Positions 17,687 through 27,112 of a DNA stretch of 64,000 nt are shown here, piece after piece. Numbering within the stretch: position 1 is the first letter of the stretch; every line of letters begins with the position of its first letter. This DNA comes from Pseudomonadota bacterium. GTDB taxonomy: Bacteria; Pseudomonadota; Gammaproteobacteria; Burkholderiales; Burkholderiaceae_E. The DNA is taken from the NCBI GenBank assembly GCA_023388075.1, contig JAEWGX010000034.1:1-64000 (forward strand), written 5' to 3'. The position numbers and the translations under genes are program-made. Below the pieces are notes generated by a model that saw only the letters and a program-made list of their open reading frames with translations, had not been told where the DNA came from and searched no databases.

Positions 17687-18390
17687 CCCCGATCCTCCCG
17701 GCGCAGCAGGATGCGCAGCATCAGGAGGTCCTCGATGGTGGTGATCTTCAGGTTCCGCCGCGATCCCGTGACCATCAGCGGCCGCCCTCCCTCGGCCTCG
17801 ATGGCGGCGGCCTCGTCGGTCACGTTGGGATGGGCGAGCAACGCGCGCCTCAGCGCGCCGGCGCGGAAGACCTGCGGCGTCTGGGCGAGCCAGAGCCGGC
17901 TGCGATCGACCGTGCCGCCACTGCGGTACTCGGCCGACGCCTCCAGCGACGAGACCGGATCGAGCCGTTTTACCGTATCGGTCATCGGAACGCAGAGCAG
18001 CGCGCCGCACGGCTCGTGCTCGAGACAGGAGGACAGGCGCAGCAGGCTGGCGCCATCGATGCCGGGGCGCGCCGCATCGTGCACGTACACCCAGTCGTTC
18101 TGGTCGATGACGCCGCGCTGCGCGAGCCAGGTGAGCCCGTTCAACACGGTGTCCCGGCGCGACCGGCCGCCACGGCGCACCAGCTCCACCCGCGGGTGAC
18201 GCAGTCCTTCGAGACGCGGGGCGATCTCGTCGTCGGGCTGCACCACGACGGCGACATGGTCGAACCAGGCTTGCTCCAGGAACGCGGCCACCGCGCACTC
18301 GAGCACGCTGCGACCGCCGAGCTCCAGGTACTGCTTGGGCACGCGCGAGCCCAGGCGCGTGCCTGCGCCCGCCGCGGGGATGAGCACCAC
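17683..18390 (-). CDS. ispD: 2-C-methyl-D-erythritol 4-phosphate cytidylyltransferase IspD
   Basis: Transfers CMP from CTP to MEP in isoprenoid synthesis. The nucleotide-binding motif LIPAAGAGTRLGSRVPKQYLEL begins right after the GTG at 18390, which gives 235 residues, the usual length (E. coli 236). The open frame extends to a TTG at 18468 (261 residues), but that TTG is part of a TTGACA hexamer, lies 10 bp from the mfd ATG, and has no ribosome-binding site. Other motifs are VHDAARPGI and TDEAAAIEAEG. It is first in the ispD-ispF pair and diverges from mfd. Confidence 0.9.
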   Translation of the reverse strand: MVLIPAAGAGTRLGSRVPKQYLELGGRSVLECAVAAFLEQAWFDHVAVVVQPDDEIAPRLEGLRHPRVELVRRGGRSRRDTVLNGLTWLAQRGVIDQNDWVYVHDAARPGIDGASLLRLSSCLEHEPCGALLCVPMTDTVKRLDPVSSLEASAEYRSGGTVDRSRLWLAQTPQVFRAGALRRALLAHPNVTDEAAAIEAEGGRPLMVTGSRRNLKITTIEDLLMLRILLRREDRG

Positions 18391-18478
18391 GTGGCGCGCG
18401 GAGCCGTCGCGCGGCTTGCCGAAGATTCCGGTCGGGACCGAATCGCTAGAATGGCGGCTTGCTGTCAAACGTTGATCG

Positions 18479-21400
18479 ATGTTGGCTTCTTCAATAGACC
18501 CCGTCAGGCAGGCTCGCCGCGCTCGCGCCGCGAAGCGACTGCCGCCCGGCCACGGATCGTCCGACGCACTGCGCTTGTCCCGGCTTGCTCGCGAGGCGAA
18601 GGAAGCAGGCGCCGCGTCGTCGGGCGCCGGCGCGGTGCACGTGATTGTATGCGCGCAGTCCGGCGACTGCCCCCGGCTGCTCGCCGAGTTCGCCTGGTTC
18701 GAGCCGTCACTGCGCGTCGCGTCGCTGCCGGACTGGGAGACGCTGCCCTACGATCACCTCTCCCCGCACCAGGACCTGGTGTCGGAGCGTCTCGCGGCGC
18801 TGCATCGCCTCGCGCGCGGCCAGCTCGACGTGCTGGTGGTGGCCGCCACCACCGCCGCGCACCGCGTCACGCCGCCGTCCTTCCTCGCCGCGCGCACCTT
18901 CGAGTTCCGCAAGGGACAGACGCTGGACGAGCAAGGGCTGCGGTCGCAGCTCACGCTTGCCGGCTACGAGCACGTCACGCAGGTCCTCCGGCCCGGCGAG
19001 TACAGCGTGCGGGGGGGCCTGATCGATCTCTTCCCGATGGGCTCGGAGCTGCCCTACCGGCTGGACCTCTTCGGCGACCAGCTCGAGAGCCTGCGCACGT
19101 TCGACCCCGACACCCAACGCAGCCTCTATCCGGTCGACGGCGTGCGACTGCTCCCCGGTCGCGAGTTTCCGCTTGACGAAGCTGCCTGCACGGCGTTTCG
19201 CGGACGCTGGCGCGAGCGCTTCGAGGGCGATCCGTCACGCGCCACCGTCTACCGCGACATCGGCAACGGCATCGCGGCCAACGGCATCGAGTACTACCTG
19301 CCGCTCTTTTTCGCGGACACCGCGACTCTCTTCGACCACCTGCCCGCCGCCGCCGTCGTGGTGATGCATGGCGACGTGCAGCAGGCGCTGCTCGCCTTCC
19401 GCGACGATGCCGAGCAGCGCTACCGGTTCATCGGCAAGGATCCCGAGCGGCCCGCGCTCGAACCGGGCGAGCTCTTCCTGTCCGCCGAAGAGTTCTTCGT
19501 CGCGGCGCAGGCGCACGATCGCCTCGTGCTCCCGGCTCCCGGACCGGACGTGGCCGACGGTGGCGAGGCCGGGCCGGTGCCCCCGGTGGCGATCAACCGT
19601 CGACTGACGGATCCGCTTGCGCTGCTGAAGGATGCGCTGGCCGCGCCGGGGCCGGTCCCCGGCACCGTGGAGCGGCGGGCCATCGTCGCGGAATCCCCGG
19701 GTCGGCGCGAGACGCTCGCCGATCTATTCAGCGAAGGCGGCCTTCGCTTGCCCACGTTCGATACCTGGGCCGCGTTCCTTGCGAGCGACGCGCCGGCGAT
19801 GCTCGGTACCGGTCCGGTGCACCGCGGCTTTCGCCTCGCCGGCGAAGGCCTGCTGGTCGTCACGGAGAGCGAGCTCTTTCCCGGCTTCGTGCGACAGCCG
19901 AGCCGGGCCCGGGCCGGGCAGGCGACCCAGGTCGACAGCCTGATCCGCGATCTCTCCGAGTTGAAGCCGGGCGATCCGGTCGTTCACGCGCAGCACGGCA
20001 TCGGGCGCTACCAGGGGCTGGTCAACATGGACCTGGGCGAAGGCGTGACCGAGTTCCTCCATCTCGCCTATGCGGGAGATGCCACCCTCTACGTGCCCGT
20101 GGCCCAGCTCCACCTGATCGGCCGCTACTCCGGCGCGGCGCCGGAGAGCGCACCGCTGCATGCGCTCGGCTCCGGGCAGTGGGAAAAGGCGCGACGCAAG
20201 GCCGCGGAGAAGGCGCGGGACACCGCCGCCGAGCTCCTGGACCTCTATGCGCGGCGCGCGGCGCGGCAGGGCCATCCGTTCCGCTTCGACGCGGCCGACT
20301 ACGAGGCATTCGTCGAAGGCTTCGGCTTCGAGGAGACGCCGGACCAGGTCGCGGCCATCCATGCCGTGGTGCAGGACCTGGTCGCCGCCCGGCCGATGGA
20401 CCGGCTGGTCTGCGGCGACGTCGGCTTCGGCAAGACCGAAGTGGCGCTGCGCGCGGCTTTCGTCGCCGCGGCCGGCGGACGCCAGGTGGCCGTGCTCACG
20501 CCGACGACGCTGCTCGCCGAGCAGCACTACCAGACCTTCAGCGACCGCTTCGCCAACTGGCCGATCCGTATCGCCGAGCTCTCGCGCTTTCGCAGCGCCA
20601 AGGAATCGAAGGCGGCGATCGAGGGAATCGCCGTAGGCCGCATCGACATCGTGATCGGCACGCACAAGCTGCTGTCTCCGGGCGTGCGGTTCAAGGACCT
20701 GGGCCTCGTCATCATCGACGAGGAGCATCGCTTCGGGGTGAGGCAAAAGGAGCGGCTGAAGGCGCTGCGCGCGGAAGTGGACGTGCTGACCCTGACCGCC
20801 ACGCCGATCCCTCGCACGCTCGCGATGAGCCTCGAAGGCATCCGGGACTTCTCGGTGATCGCCACGGCGCCGCAGAAGCGCCTGGCCATCAAGACCTTCG
20901 TGCGCAAGGAGTCGAGCGGAACGATCAGAGAGGCGCTGCTGCGCGAGCTCAAGCGAGGCGGCCAGGTCTATTTCCTGCACAACGAGGTTGCCACCATCGA
21001 GCGTCGCCAGCGCGAGCTTGCCGAGCTGGTCCCCGAGGCGCGCATCCGCGTCGCCCATGGCCAGATGCCGGAGCGCGAGCTGGAGTACGTCATGCGGGAC
21101 TTCCACCAGCAGCGCTTCAACCTCCTGCTTTGCACGACCATCATCGAGACCGGCATCGACGTGCCGACGGCGAATACCATCGTGATCCACCGGGCGGACC
21201 GTTTCGGCCTCGCGCAGCTTCACCAGCTTCGCGGCCGCGTCGGCCGCTCGCACCATCAGGCTTATGCCTATCTGCTGATACCGGACGAAGAGGCCATCAC
21301 CGCGGATGCCAGGAAGCGGCTGGATGCAATCCAGATGATGGAGGACCTGGGCTCCGGCTTCTACCTCTCGATGCACGACCTGGAGATCCGCGGCGCGGGC

Positions 21401-22006
21401 GAGGTGCTGGGCGAATCGCAGTCCGGCGAGATGCAGGAGGTCGGCTTCACGCTTTACTCTGAGATGCTGAAGGCCGCGGTGGACGCGCTGAAGGCCGGCA
21501 AGGAGCCGGACCTGGCCGCCACCATGGCGCGGATACCGGAGATCAAGCTGCACGCGCCGGCGTTGCTTCCCGAGGACTACTGCCCGGACGTGCACGAGCG
21601 GCTGATGCTCTACAAGCGGCTCGCCAACTGCAGCGACGGCGACGCCGTGAGCCTCATGCGGGAGGAGATCGTGGATCGCTTCGGCAAGCTGCCGCCGGCG
21701 GCGGCGACGCTGATCGAGGTGCATCGGCTGCGCCTGCTCGCGCAGGCGATCGGCCTCGCCAAGGTGGATGCCACGCCCGAGGCGATCACCCTGCAGTTCG
21801 ACGCGCAGCCCATCACCTCCCCGGCCGTGATCCTGAAGTTCGCCCAGTCGCGCCGCGACACCACCTTTGCCGGACAGGATCGGCTGCGCATCAAGCTCGC
21901 TACCGAGGATGCCGCGGCGCGCACGCGCGCGGTGCGCGACATCCTGCTGCAGCTCAAGCCGGCCGTGGGACAGATGTCCGACCGGTTGGTGACAGAGGGG
22001 AGATGA
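18479..22006 (+). CDS. mfd: Transcription-repair coupling factor Mfd
   Basis: A 1175-residue DNA translocase that removes RNA polymerase stalled at lesions and recruits UvrA. In order: UvrB-like N-terminal domains (WETLPYDHLSPHQD, VRGGLIDLFPMG), the RNA-polymerase-interacting domain (PGDPVVHAQHGIGRYQGL, about residue 500), then RecG-like motor domains. Walker A GDVGFGKT lies near residue 646, DEEH near 747, TATPIPRTL follows, and QLRGRVGRS is motif VI. The C-terminal UvrA-binding-like domain is present. Its stop overlaps the serB start. Confidence 0.97.
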   Translation: MLASSIDPVRQARRARAAKRLPPGHGSSDALRLSRLAREAKEAGAASSGAGAVHVIVCAQSGDCPRLLAEFAWFEPSLRVASLPDWETLPYDHLSPHQDLVSERLAALHRLARGQLDVLVVAATTAAHRVTPPSFLAARTFEFRKGQTLDEQGLRSQLTLAGYEHVTQVLRPGEYSVRGGLIDLFPMGSELPYRLDLFGDQLESLRTFDPDTQRSLYPVDGVRLLPGREFPLDEAACTAFRGRWRERFEGDPSRATVYRDIGNGIAANGIEYYLPLFFADTATLFDHLPAAAVVVMHGDVQQALLAFRDDAEQRYRFIGKDPERPALEPGELFLSAEEFFVAAQAHDRLVLPAPGPDVADGGEAGPVPPVAINRRLTDPLALLKDALAAPGPVPGTVERRAIVAESPGRRETLADLFSEGGLRLPTFDTWAAFLASDAPAMLGTGPVHRGFRLAGEGLLVVTESELFPGFVRQPSRARAGQATQVDSLIRDLSELKPGDPVVHAQHGIGRYQGLVNMDLGEGVTEFLHLAYAGDATLYVPVAQLHLIGRYSGAAPESAPLHALGSGQWEKARRKAAEKARDTAAELLDLYARRAARQGHPFRFDAADYEAFVEGFGFEETPDQVAAIHAVVQDLVAARPMDRLVCGDVGFGKTEVALRAAFVAAAGGRQVAVLTPTTLLAEQHYQTFSDRFANWPIRIAELSRFRSAKESKAAIEGIAVGRIDIVIGTHKLLSPGVRFKDLGLVIIDEEHRFGVRQKERLKALRAEVDVLTLTATPIPRTLAMSLEGIRDFSVIATAPQKRLAIKTFVRKESSGTIREALLRELKRGGQVYFLHNEVATIERRQRELAELVPEARIRVAHGQMPERELEYVMRDFHQQRFNLLLCTTIIETGIDVPTANTIVIHRADRFGLAQLHQLRGRVGRSHHQAYAYLLIPDEEAITADARKRLDAIQMMEDLGSGFYLSMHDLEIRGAGEVLGESQSGEMQEVGFTLYSEMLKAAVDALKAGKEPDLAATMARIPEIKLHAPALLPEDYCPDVHERLMLYKRLANCSDGDAVSLMREEIVDRFGKLPPAAATLIEVHRLRLLAQAIGLAKVDATPEAITLQFDAQPITSPAVILKFAQSRRDTTFAGQDRLRIKLATEDAAARTRAVRDILLQLKPAVGQMSDRLVTEGR

Positions 22007-22848
22007 TGGATCTGGTGGTACAGCACCCGCGATTGCGGGATGGGCCCGTCAACGCCTTTGCCGAGCGCCTCGGGGCGCCACCGACCCGGCGCGACGCGAC
22101 GGTCGCCCGCTGGAGCGCCGCGCCGGCCCTCCCGTCGCACGAGCTCGCCGGCCTGGCCGAGGCGCAGGCGGTGGACGCGGCACTCGTGCCTCGTGGCGCG
22201 CGGCTGGCCGACTACCGGCTTCTCGCGTTCGACATGGACTCCACCCTCATCACCATCGAGTGCATCGACGAGATCGCCGACTACGCCGGCTGCAAGCCGC
22301 AGGTGGCCGCGATCACCGAGGCGGCGATGCGCGGCGAGATTCGCGACTACGACGAGAGCCTCCGGCGCCGCGCGGCACTGCTTGCCGGGCTCGACGTCGC
22401 GGTGCTGGACAGGGTCTACGCCGAGCGGCTGCGCCTTTCGCCCGGCGCCCGTGACCTGATCGAGGCCGCCCGGCACGCGGGATTGAAGACACTGCTGGTC
22501 TCCGGCGGATTCACCTTCTTCACCGATCGCCTGCAGGCCGAACTCTCCCTGGACTACACCCGCTCCAACACGCTCGAGGTGGTGGACGGCAAGCTGACCG
22601 GCCGCGTCGTCGGGACCATCGTCAATGCCGAGGGCAAGGCGCAGGCGCTGCGCGACACCTGTCGCGCGCTCGGCGTCGAACCCACGGCGGCCATCGCGAT
22701 CGGCGACGGCGCCAATGACCTGAGGATGATGGCGGAGGCAGGCATCTCCATTGCCTACCACGCGAAGCCGGTGGTTCGCGCAGAGACCACCTGGGCCATC
22801 AATCATTGCGGCCTGGAGGCCGTGCTGAACCTGCTGCCGCCGGACTGA
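22003..22848 (+). CDS. serB: Phosphoserine phosphatase SerB
   Basis: A 281-residue HAD-superfamily phosphatase performing the last step of serine synthesis. The nucleophile motif is FDMDSTLI with Asp77 and Asp79. Motif II is TLLVSGGFTFFTDRL, and motif III/IV is AIAIGDGANDLRMM. The N-terminal 65 residues are a shortened version of the regulatory region seen in E. coli SerB. The ATG overlaps the mfd TGA by 4 bases (ATGA), with a second ATG right behind it at 22006. The mfd-serB neighbourhood is common in Burkholderiales. Confidence 0.95.
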   Translation: MMDLVVQHPRLRDGPVNAFAERLGAPPTRRDATVARWSAAPALPSHELAGLAEAQAVDAALVPRGARLADYRLLAFDMDSTLITIECIDEIADYAGCKPQVAAITEAAMRGEIRDYDESLRRRAALLAGLDVAVLDRVYAERLRLSPGARDLIEAARHAGLKTLLVSGGFTFFTDRLQAELSLDYTRSNTLEVVDGKLTGRVVGTIVNAEGKAQALRDTCRALGVEPTAAIAIGDGANDLRMMAEAGISIAYHAKPVVRAETTWAINHCGLEAVLNLLPPD

Positions 22849-22883
22849 GCATCACCGGCACGCGACCTGCACCGGTCCCTGTT

Positions 22884-24425
22884 CTACCGCCCGGGCTGGC
22901 ATCCCTCCAACCCGTACCGGTCATAGAGCTCCAACGGCGCATCGTTCGCCCGAAGCAGCGACACCAGCTTGCGCTCCAGCGCCCGTTCCAGGACAGGGTC
23001 CTCGATCGGCGAGGCCTGCGCCGGGTCCGACTCGATATCGTGGATCACCGTCCTGGCCTCGAGTAGAGGATAGCGGCGCGTCATGTTGGCCTTCGCATCG
23101 AGCCGCACGGGCAGCCGCCAGACCGGGTAGCCGCGGGTGAACGGCAAAGATCCGGTCACCTGGGCGTCCACGAACTCCATGGCCTCGAAGTAGCTGCGCA
23201 TGTGCATCGGCATCAACGTGTACTGGTTCAGTGCCGCCGCGCGGTCCGGCACCGGGTACCGGAAATAGGTGTGTCGACCGTCCGTGAAGTTGATCGCCGC
23301 GCCGAACTGGCCGAAGATGCAGCCCCCCTGAGCGCGCCCCGGATCGTCCGCCGAAAGGAGCGGGAGCAGGCTGCGACCCTGGACTTCCGGTGGCAGGGGA
23401 AGATTGAAGATGTCGAGCATCGTCGGCATCAGGTCGATGGTCTGCGTAAGGCTTGCCGCCCGCCGCGGCTGCAGGTCCGTGGCACGAGGGGGCGCGACCA
23501 GGAGCGGGATATGAGCCACCTCGTTGAAGAACGGCGGGCGGTTCTTGCCCAGGTATTCCTTCTCTCCGAGCAGCAGACCATGGTCGGTCGTGAGCACCAG
23601 CCAGGTGTCCGCCCAGAGGTCATGTCGGTCGAACCGGTCCAGCAGGCGGCCGAGCTGCTCGTCGCAGGCGGCGACCAGTGCCTCGTAGTTGCCCCTCAGG
23701 AGCGCGAGGAGGTCCGGGTTCAGATCGGACTTGCCGTAGCTGGGCCAGTCGAAGATCTTTCCCCCGAGGGCGGCAACGCCCGGCGACAGGAAGCGATCCG
23801 GCGCGAAGAACGGCTCGTGCGGATCGAAGCACTCGAGGTGCAGGAACCAGTCGTCGTCCGCATGATGGTGCTCCAGGAAGCGATCCGCGCTGTCGAAGCA
23901 CTGCGTCAACGGGAACAGGCCGGTTCTCTCGAGGTAGTCGCGGTTGACGTAGTACGGCAGCTTCCCGTTCGGGTCCTCGCGGAAATCGTGTTGGCGCTCG
24001 TGGAAGCGCTCCGCGAACCGATCCACCTGCGGCCGCAGCCTGGGGCGCCACTTGTCCTTCTCCTGGCCGCGGATGAACTCCCAGGACGAGTAGCGCCCAT
24101 GGAACCCGGTGCCGCCGTCCTCGAAGTAGTGGTAGTGGTCCGTGATCAGGTGGGTGTAGACGCCCTGCTCCTGCAGGATCTCGGCAATGGATCGATCGAA
24201 CGGCTCCAGGGGGCCCCAGCCCCGATGGAGGAAGTTCAGCCTTCCCGTCTGGATGTCGCGCCGCGCCGGCATGCACGGCAGGCTGCCCACGAAGTGCCGA
24301 TCGAAGACGACCCCGCGATCCGCCAGGCGCTGGAAATTAGGCGTCCGAACACGCTCCGCGCTCCCGGCGTAGCACGAGAGCGCGTGGCGGTTCAGGGAAT
24401 CGAACAGGACAAAGACGACTTTCAA
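22884..24425 (-). CDS. Cytosolic sulfatase-family hydrolase A
   Basis: A 513-residue member of the alkaline phosphatase/sulfatase superfamily. The formylglycine motif C-x-P-x-R is Cys51-Met-Pro-Ala-Arg55. Metal ligands probably include Asp9 (VLFDSLNR) and Asp281-His282 (TTDHG). The single N-terminal Asp rather than DD resembles phosphonate monoester hydrolases, so the substrate could be a sulfate, phosphodiester or phosphonate ester. No signal peptide is present, so it acts in the cytoplasm. The start is TTG 24425, two bases after the stop of the Bug gene, and it aligns with the ATG start of its paralogue at 27038. It is last in a three-gene operon. Confidence 0.85.
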   Translation of the reverse strand: MKVVFVLFDSLNRHALSCYAGSAERVRTPNFQRLADRGVVFDRHFVGSLPCMPARRDIQTGRLNFLHRGWGPLEPFDRSIAEILQEQGVYTHLITDHYHYFEDGGTGFHGRYSSWEFIRGQEKDKWRPRLRPQVDRFAERFHERQHDFREDPNGKLPYYVNRDYLERTGLFPLTQCFDSADRFLEHHHADDDWFLHLECFDPHEPFFAPDRFLSPGVAALGGKIFDWPSYGKSDLNPDLLALLRGNYEALVAACDEQLGRLLDRFDRHDLWADTWLVLTTDHGLLLGEKEYLGKNRPPFFNEVAHIPLLVAPPRATDLQPRRAASLTQTIDLMPTMLDIFNLPLPPEVQGRSLLPLLSADDPGRAQGGCIFGQFGAAINFTDGRHTYFRYPVPDRAAALNQYTLMPMHMRSYFEAMEFVDAQVTGSLPFTRGYPVWRLPVRLDAKANMTRRYPLLEARTVIHDIESDPAQASPIEDPVLERALERKLVSLLRANDAPLELYDRYGLEGCQPGR

Positions 24426-24427
24426 TG

Positions 24428-25438
24428 TCAGTCAATGCGGGCGCCGGATTTTCTCACCACCTCGGCCCACTTCCCTACTTCGCGCGAGAGGAACTTCCCG
24501 AAGCCCGCCGGTCCATCGCCGCTGAACTCTATGCCCATGGCGTCGATCGCCGACCGCGTTTCCGGCATGGTGAGCGCCTTGGCCAGGTCCGCATGGATCT
24601 TGTCCACGACGGCCTGAGGCGTCGTCCCCGGAGCGAGCAGGCCCTGCCAGCCGATGGCCTCGAAGCCCTCGACGCCGCTCTCCCGAATAGTCGGCACGGA
24701 CGACATGACCGCAGATCGCTGGGGCGACGAGATGGCGAGCGCCCGCAAGCGGCCGCCCTTGATGTGCGGCGTCGCTTCGGGCAACGCGGCGAACATCAGG
24801 TCGGTCTGGCCGCCGATGAGGTCCGCCAGCGCCGGCGCACCGCCCTTGTATGGCAGGTGCACGATGTGCAGCTTGGCCATGGACTTCAACAGCTCCATTG
24901 CCAGATGCTGGGGAGAGCCGTTCCCGGCCGAGCCGTAGTTGAGCTTGCCGGGATGGCCGCGCGTGTAACCGATGAAATCGTCGAACGACTGCAGCGGGGA
25001 CTTGGCGGGCACGAGCAACACGCTCGGCACAGTGGCGACGAGCGTCACCGGCCGGAAGTCCTTCTCCACGTCGTATCCGAGGTTCCGGTAGAGGCTCGGG
25101 TTGATCGTGAAGGAGCCGGAGGTGAAGAGCAGCGTGTGACCGTCGCCCGGCGATCGCGCGACCGCCTCGTGGCCGATGTTGCCGCTGGCACCGGGACGAT
25201 TCTCCACCACGACCGGTTGCCCCCAGGCGTCGCTGAGGAGCCCGGCGACACGCCTTGCGAGGGCATCGGTGAGGCCGCCGGGAGCAAACGGAACCACGAT
25301 CTTCACCGGCTTGTCCGGGAAGCCCGTGGCGGCCGCCGAGGCCGATGGCATCGCCAGGTACAGAACGGACGCCGCCAGACCGGTGGCAAGCCCGCCCGCG
25401 ATGGATCGCAGTCGTCGGGCGGAAAGCATCATCATCAT
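24428..25438 (-). CDS. Bug/TctC-family periplasmic solute-binding protein
   Basis: A 336-residue tripartite-tricarboxylate (TTT) receptor. The signal peptide runs MMMMLSARRLRS to SASAAATG. Bug signatures are FPDKPVKIVVPFAPGGLTD and VVVENRPGASGNIG near the N-terminus, and LNYGSAGNGSPQHLAMELL with LPYKGGAPALADLIGGQ in the middle. Four consecutive ATGs occur; AAGGAGG at 25445-25451 is well spaced for the first (25438) or second. No TctA/TctB permease is nearby, as is usual for orphan Bug proteins. It lies between two sulfatase-like genes, so it may capture the same kind of ester or its acid product. The ligand is unknown. Confidence 0.9.
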   Translation of the reverse strand: MMMMLSARRLRSIAGGLATGLAASVLYLAMPSASAAATGFPDKPVKIVVPFAPGGLTDALARRVAGLLSDAWGQPVVVENRPGASGNIGHEAVARSPGDGHTLLFTSGSFTINPSLYRNLGYDVEKDFRPVTLVATVPSVLLVPAKSPLQSFDDFIGYTRGHPGKLNYGSAGNGSPQHLAMELLKSMAKLHIVHLPYKGGAPALADLIGGQTDLMFAALPEATPHIKGGRLRALAISSPQRSAVMSSVPTIRESGVEGFEAIGWQGLLAPGTTPQAVVDKIHADLAKALTMPETRSAIDAMGIEFSGDGPAGFGKFLSREVGKWAEVVRKSGARID

Positions 25439-25511
25439 CACACTCCTCCTTGCTACGTTGGCGTTGTTGCCGATTCCGTGCAGCGCGCCCGGCGCGCCTG
25501 CGGCAGGGCAA

Positions 25512-27038
25512 TCATGCGGGCGCAACCGCGGCCAACCCGAGCCGCTGGTAGCTCTCGGGCGGCGCATCGACCGCGGCCATCAGGGCGGTCATCTCAGCCA
25601 TGAGGCGGGATTCCACGCGCGGGTCGGCGATGGGTGCGAGTTGGCGCGGATCCTTCCGGAGATCGAAGAGCACGGTGTTCGTATCCTTCTGTCCGCCGGG
25701 GCCGTGACCGAAGTAGACCGGCGACTTTGGCGTTGCCGGCACCCTGAGCAGTGGTACCCCCTTGCTGAAAGGCAACGGCGGTACCAGCGTCGCATCGGCC
25801 AACTCGCCGACACTGAAGAACTCTTTCATGTGCGTCGGCATCAGCGTGTACTGGTACAGGTCATGGCCTAGCATGTCCTCGGGATAGCGAAAGTACGTGT
25901 AGCGGCCGTCCGTGATGTTCACGGCGCTGCCGAACACGCCGTAGAGCGCCGCCGATCGAACGGGTTCGTCCTTGGCGAGCAGGCGCATCAGGGAAATTCC
26001 CTGGCTCTCCTCGGGCGCCGGCTGCCCGAACACGTCCAGCACGGTCGGGGCGATGTCGATCGTCTGGGTGAGCGAGGCGCGCCGTGTCCCGCCCTGGTCG
26101 CGGAAATCCGGGTGATAGAAAAGCAGGGGGATATGAGCCACCTCGTTGTAGCAGGGCATGACGAGCTTGGCCCACCAATCGTGCTCCCCGAGCAGGAATC
26201 CGTGGTCGGTCGTCACGATCAGCGCGGTATCGTTCCACAGGTCCCGCTGGTCCATGACGTCCAGCAGCCGCCCCAGCTCGTGGTCGCAGAGCGCGACCGT
26301 GGCGCAGTAGTTGGCGCGAAGCTCGTCGCATTCCTCCGGTGCCTCGTTCACCCGGGCATAGGGCGGCCAGTCCAGTACGGGGCCACGGTAGCTCGTCGGA
26401 AAGGCCTCCCGAAATCCCTTGGGCGCGTGGAACGGCTCGTGTGGATCGAAGGTCTCGACATGAAGCAGCCAGTCGTCCGCTGCACCGTTGTCCTTCAGGA
26501 ACGCGAGGCCGGCATCGAAGCATCGGACCGAGGGGAAGTCCTCGTACTCACGGATGAACTGCCTGTTGATGATGTACTGGGCGAACTTGTGCCGCCGCTT
26601 GTCGCTGAACTGGAGCGAGTGGTACATCTCCCGCAACCGCTCCCAGGGAGGTGCCACCATCGCCTTCCACGGATCCCGCTCCTGGCCTCGGACGAACTCG
26701 TAGGTGTCATACCGGTTGTGGTAGGTGGCGCCGCCGTCCTCCCAGTAGTGATAGTGATCCGACACGAGGTGCGAATAGACGCCGTTACGATGGAGGATCT
26801 CGGCAAACGAGTTGTCGAAAGGCTCGAGCGGCCCCCATGCCCGGTGGAGGAAGGACAGCCTGCCGGTGTGCATGTCGCGCCGGGCCGGCATGCAGGGCAG
26901 GCTTCCGACGTAGTGATTGTCGAAGGCGACCGCGCGCTCGGCGAGTCGCAGGAAGTTCGGCGTCTGTATCGCGCTTGATCCATAGCACTGCAGGGATCCG
27001 CGGTTGAGCGAATCGAACAGGACGAAGATGAGTCTCAT
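25512..27038 (-). CDS. Cytosolic sulfatase-family hydrolase B
   Basis: A 508-residue paralogue of the hydrolase at 22884-24425. They share long blocks such as VGSLPCMPARRD, WGPLEPFD, FDPHEPF and NEVAHIPLL. The formylglycine site is Cys49 in CMPAR; Asp9 and Asp278-His279 (TTDHG) are likely metal ligands. There is no signal peptide. It is the first gene of the operon (hydrolase B, Bug protein, hydrolase A), 73 bp before the Bug gene, and diverges from lysR. The open frame extends upstream to 27134, but that part covers the promoter, so ATG 27038 is used. No formylglycine-generating enzyme is in the window. Confidence 0.87.
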   Translation of the reverse strand: MRLIFVLFDSLNRGSLQCYGSSAIQTPNFLRLAERAVAFDNHYVGSLPCMPARRDMHTGRLSFLHRAWGPLEPFDNSFAEILHRNGVYSHLVSDHYHYWEDGGATYHNRYDTYEFVRGQERDPWKAMVAPPWERLREMYHSLQFSDKRRHKFAQYIINRQFIREYEDFPSVRCFDAGLAFLKDNGAADDWLLHVETFDPHEPFHAPKGFREAFPTSYRGPVLDWPPYARVNEAPEECDELRANYCATVALCDHELGRLLDVMDQRDLWNDTALIVTTDHGFLLGEHDWWAKLVMPCYNEVAHIPLLFYHPDFRDQGGTRRASLTQTIDIAPTVLDVFGQPAPEESQGISLMRLLAKDEPVRSAALYGVFGSAVNITDGRYTYFRYPEDMLGHDLYQYTLMPTHMKEFFSVGELADATLVPPLPFSKGVPLLRVPATPKSPVYFGHGPGGQKDTNTVLFDLRKDPRQLAPIADPRVESRLMAEMTALMAAVDAPPESYQRLGLAAVAPA

Positions 27039-27045
27039 GCGGACC

Positions 27046-27074
27046 ACTATACGGTCCCCTACCAATCCGGACAA
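27046..27074 (-). promoter_or_regulatory. Promoter of the sulfatase operon (probably leaderless)
   Basis: On the minus strand a -35 element TTGTCC (27074-27069), a 17-bp spacer and a -10 element TATAGT (27051-27046) form a good sigma-70 promoter. The -10 ends 7 bp before the ATG at 27038, so transcription should begin at about 27038-27040, essentially at the start codon. The LysR-type box centred at 27103 would then be about 64 bp upstream of the start point, the usual activator position. Confidence 0.6.
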
Positions 27075-27096
27075 GATTATTATTCGGCCATATCGA

Positions 27097-27109
27097 TTCC
27101 ATATTGGAA
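27097..27109. promoter_or_regulatory. LysR-type binding box (T-N11-A inverted repeat)
   Basis: ATTCC-ATATT-GGAAT (27096-27110) is a perfect 5-bp inverted repeat with a 5-bp spacer and contains the T-N11-A pattern of LysR-family recognition sites. It lies just before the lysR start and about 64 bp upstream of the predicted start point of the divergent sulfatase operon. That placement suits activation of the operon and repression of lysR itself. Confidence 0.7.
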
Positions 27110-27112
27110 TGC

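Noticed and set aside
17687..18298. Upstream extension of the ispF frame through ispD
   Set aside because: Arg-rich shadow of ispD; the GTG at the ispD stop is the sensible start.
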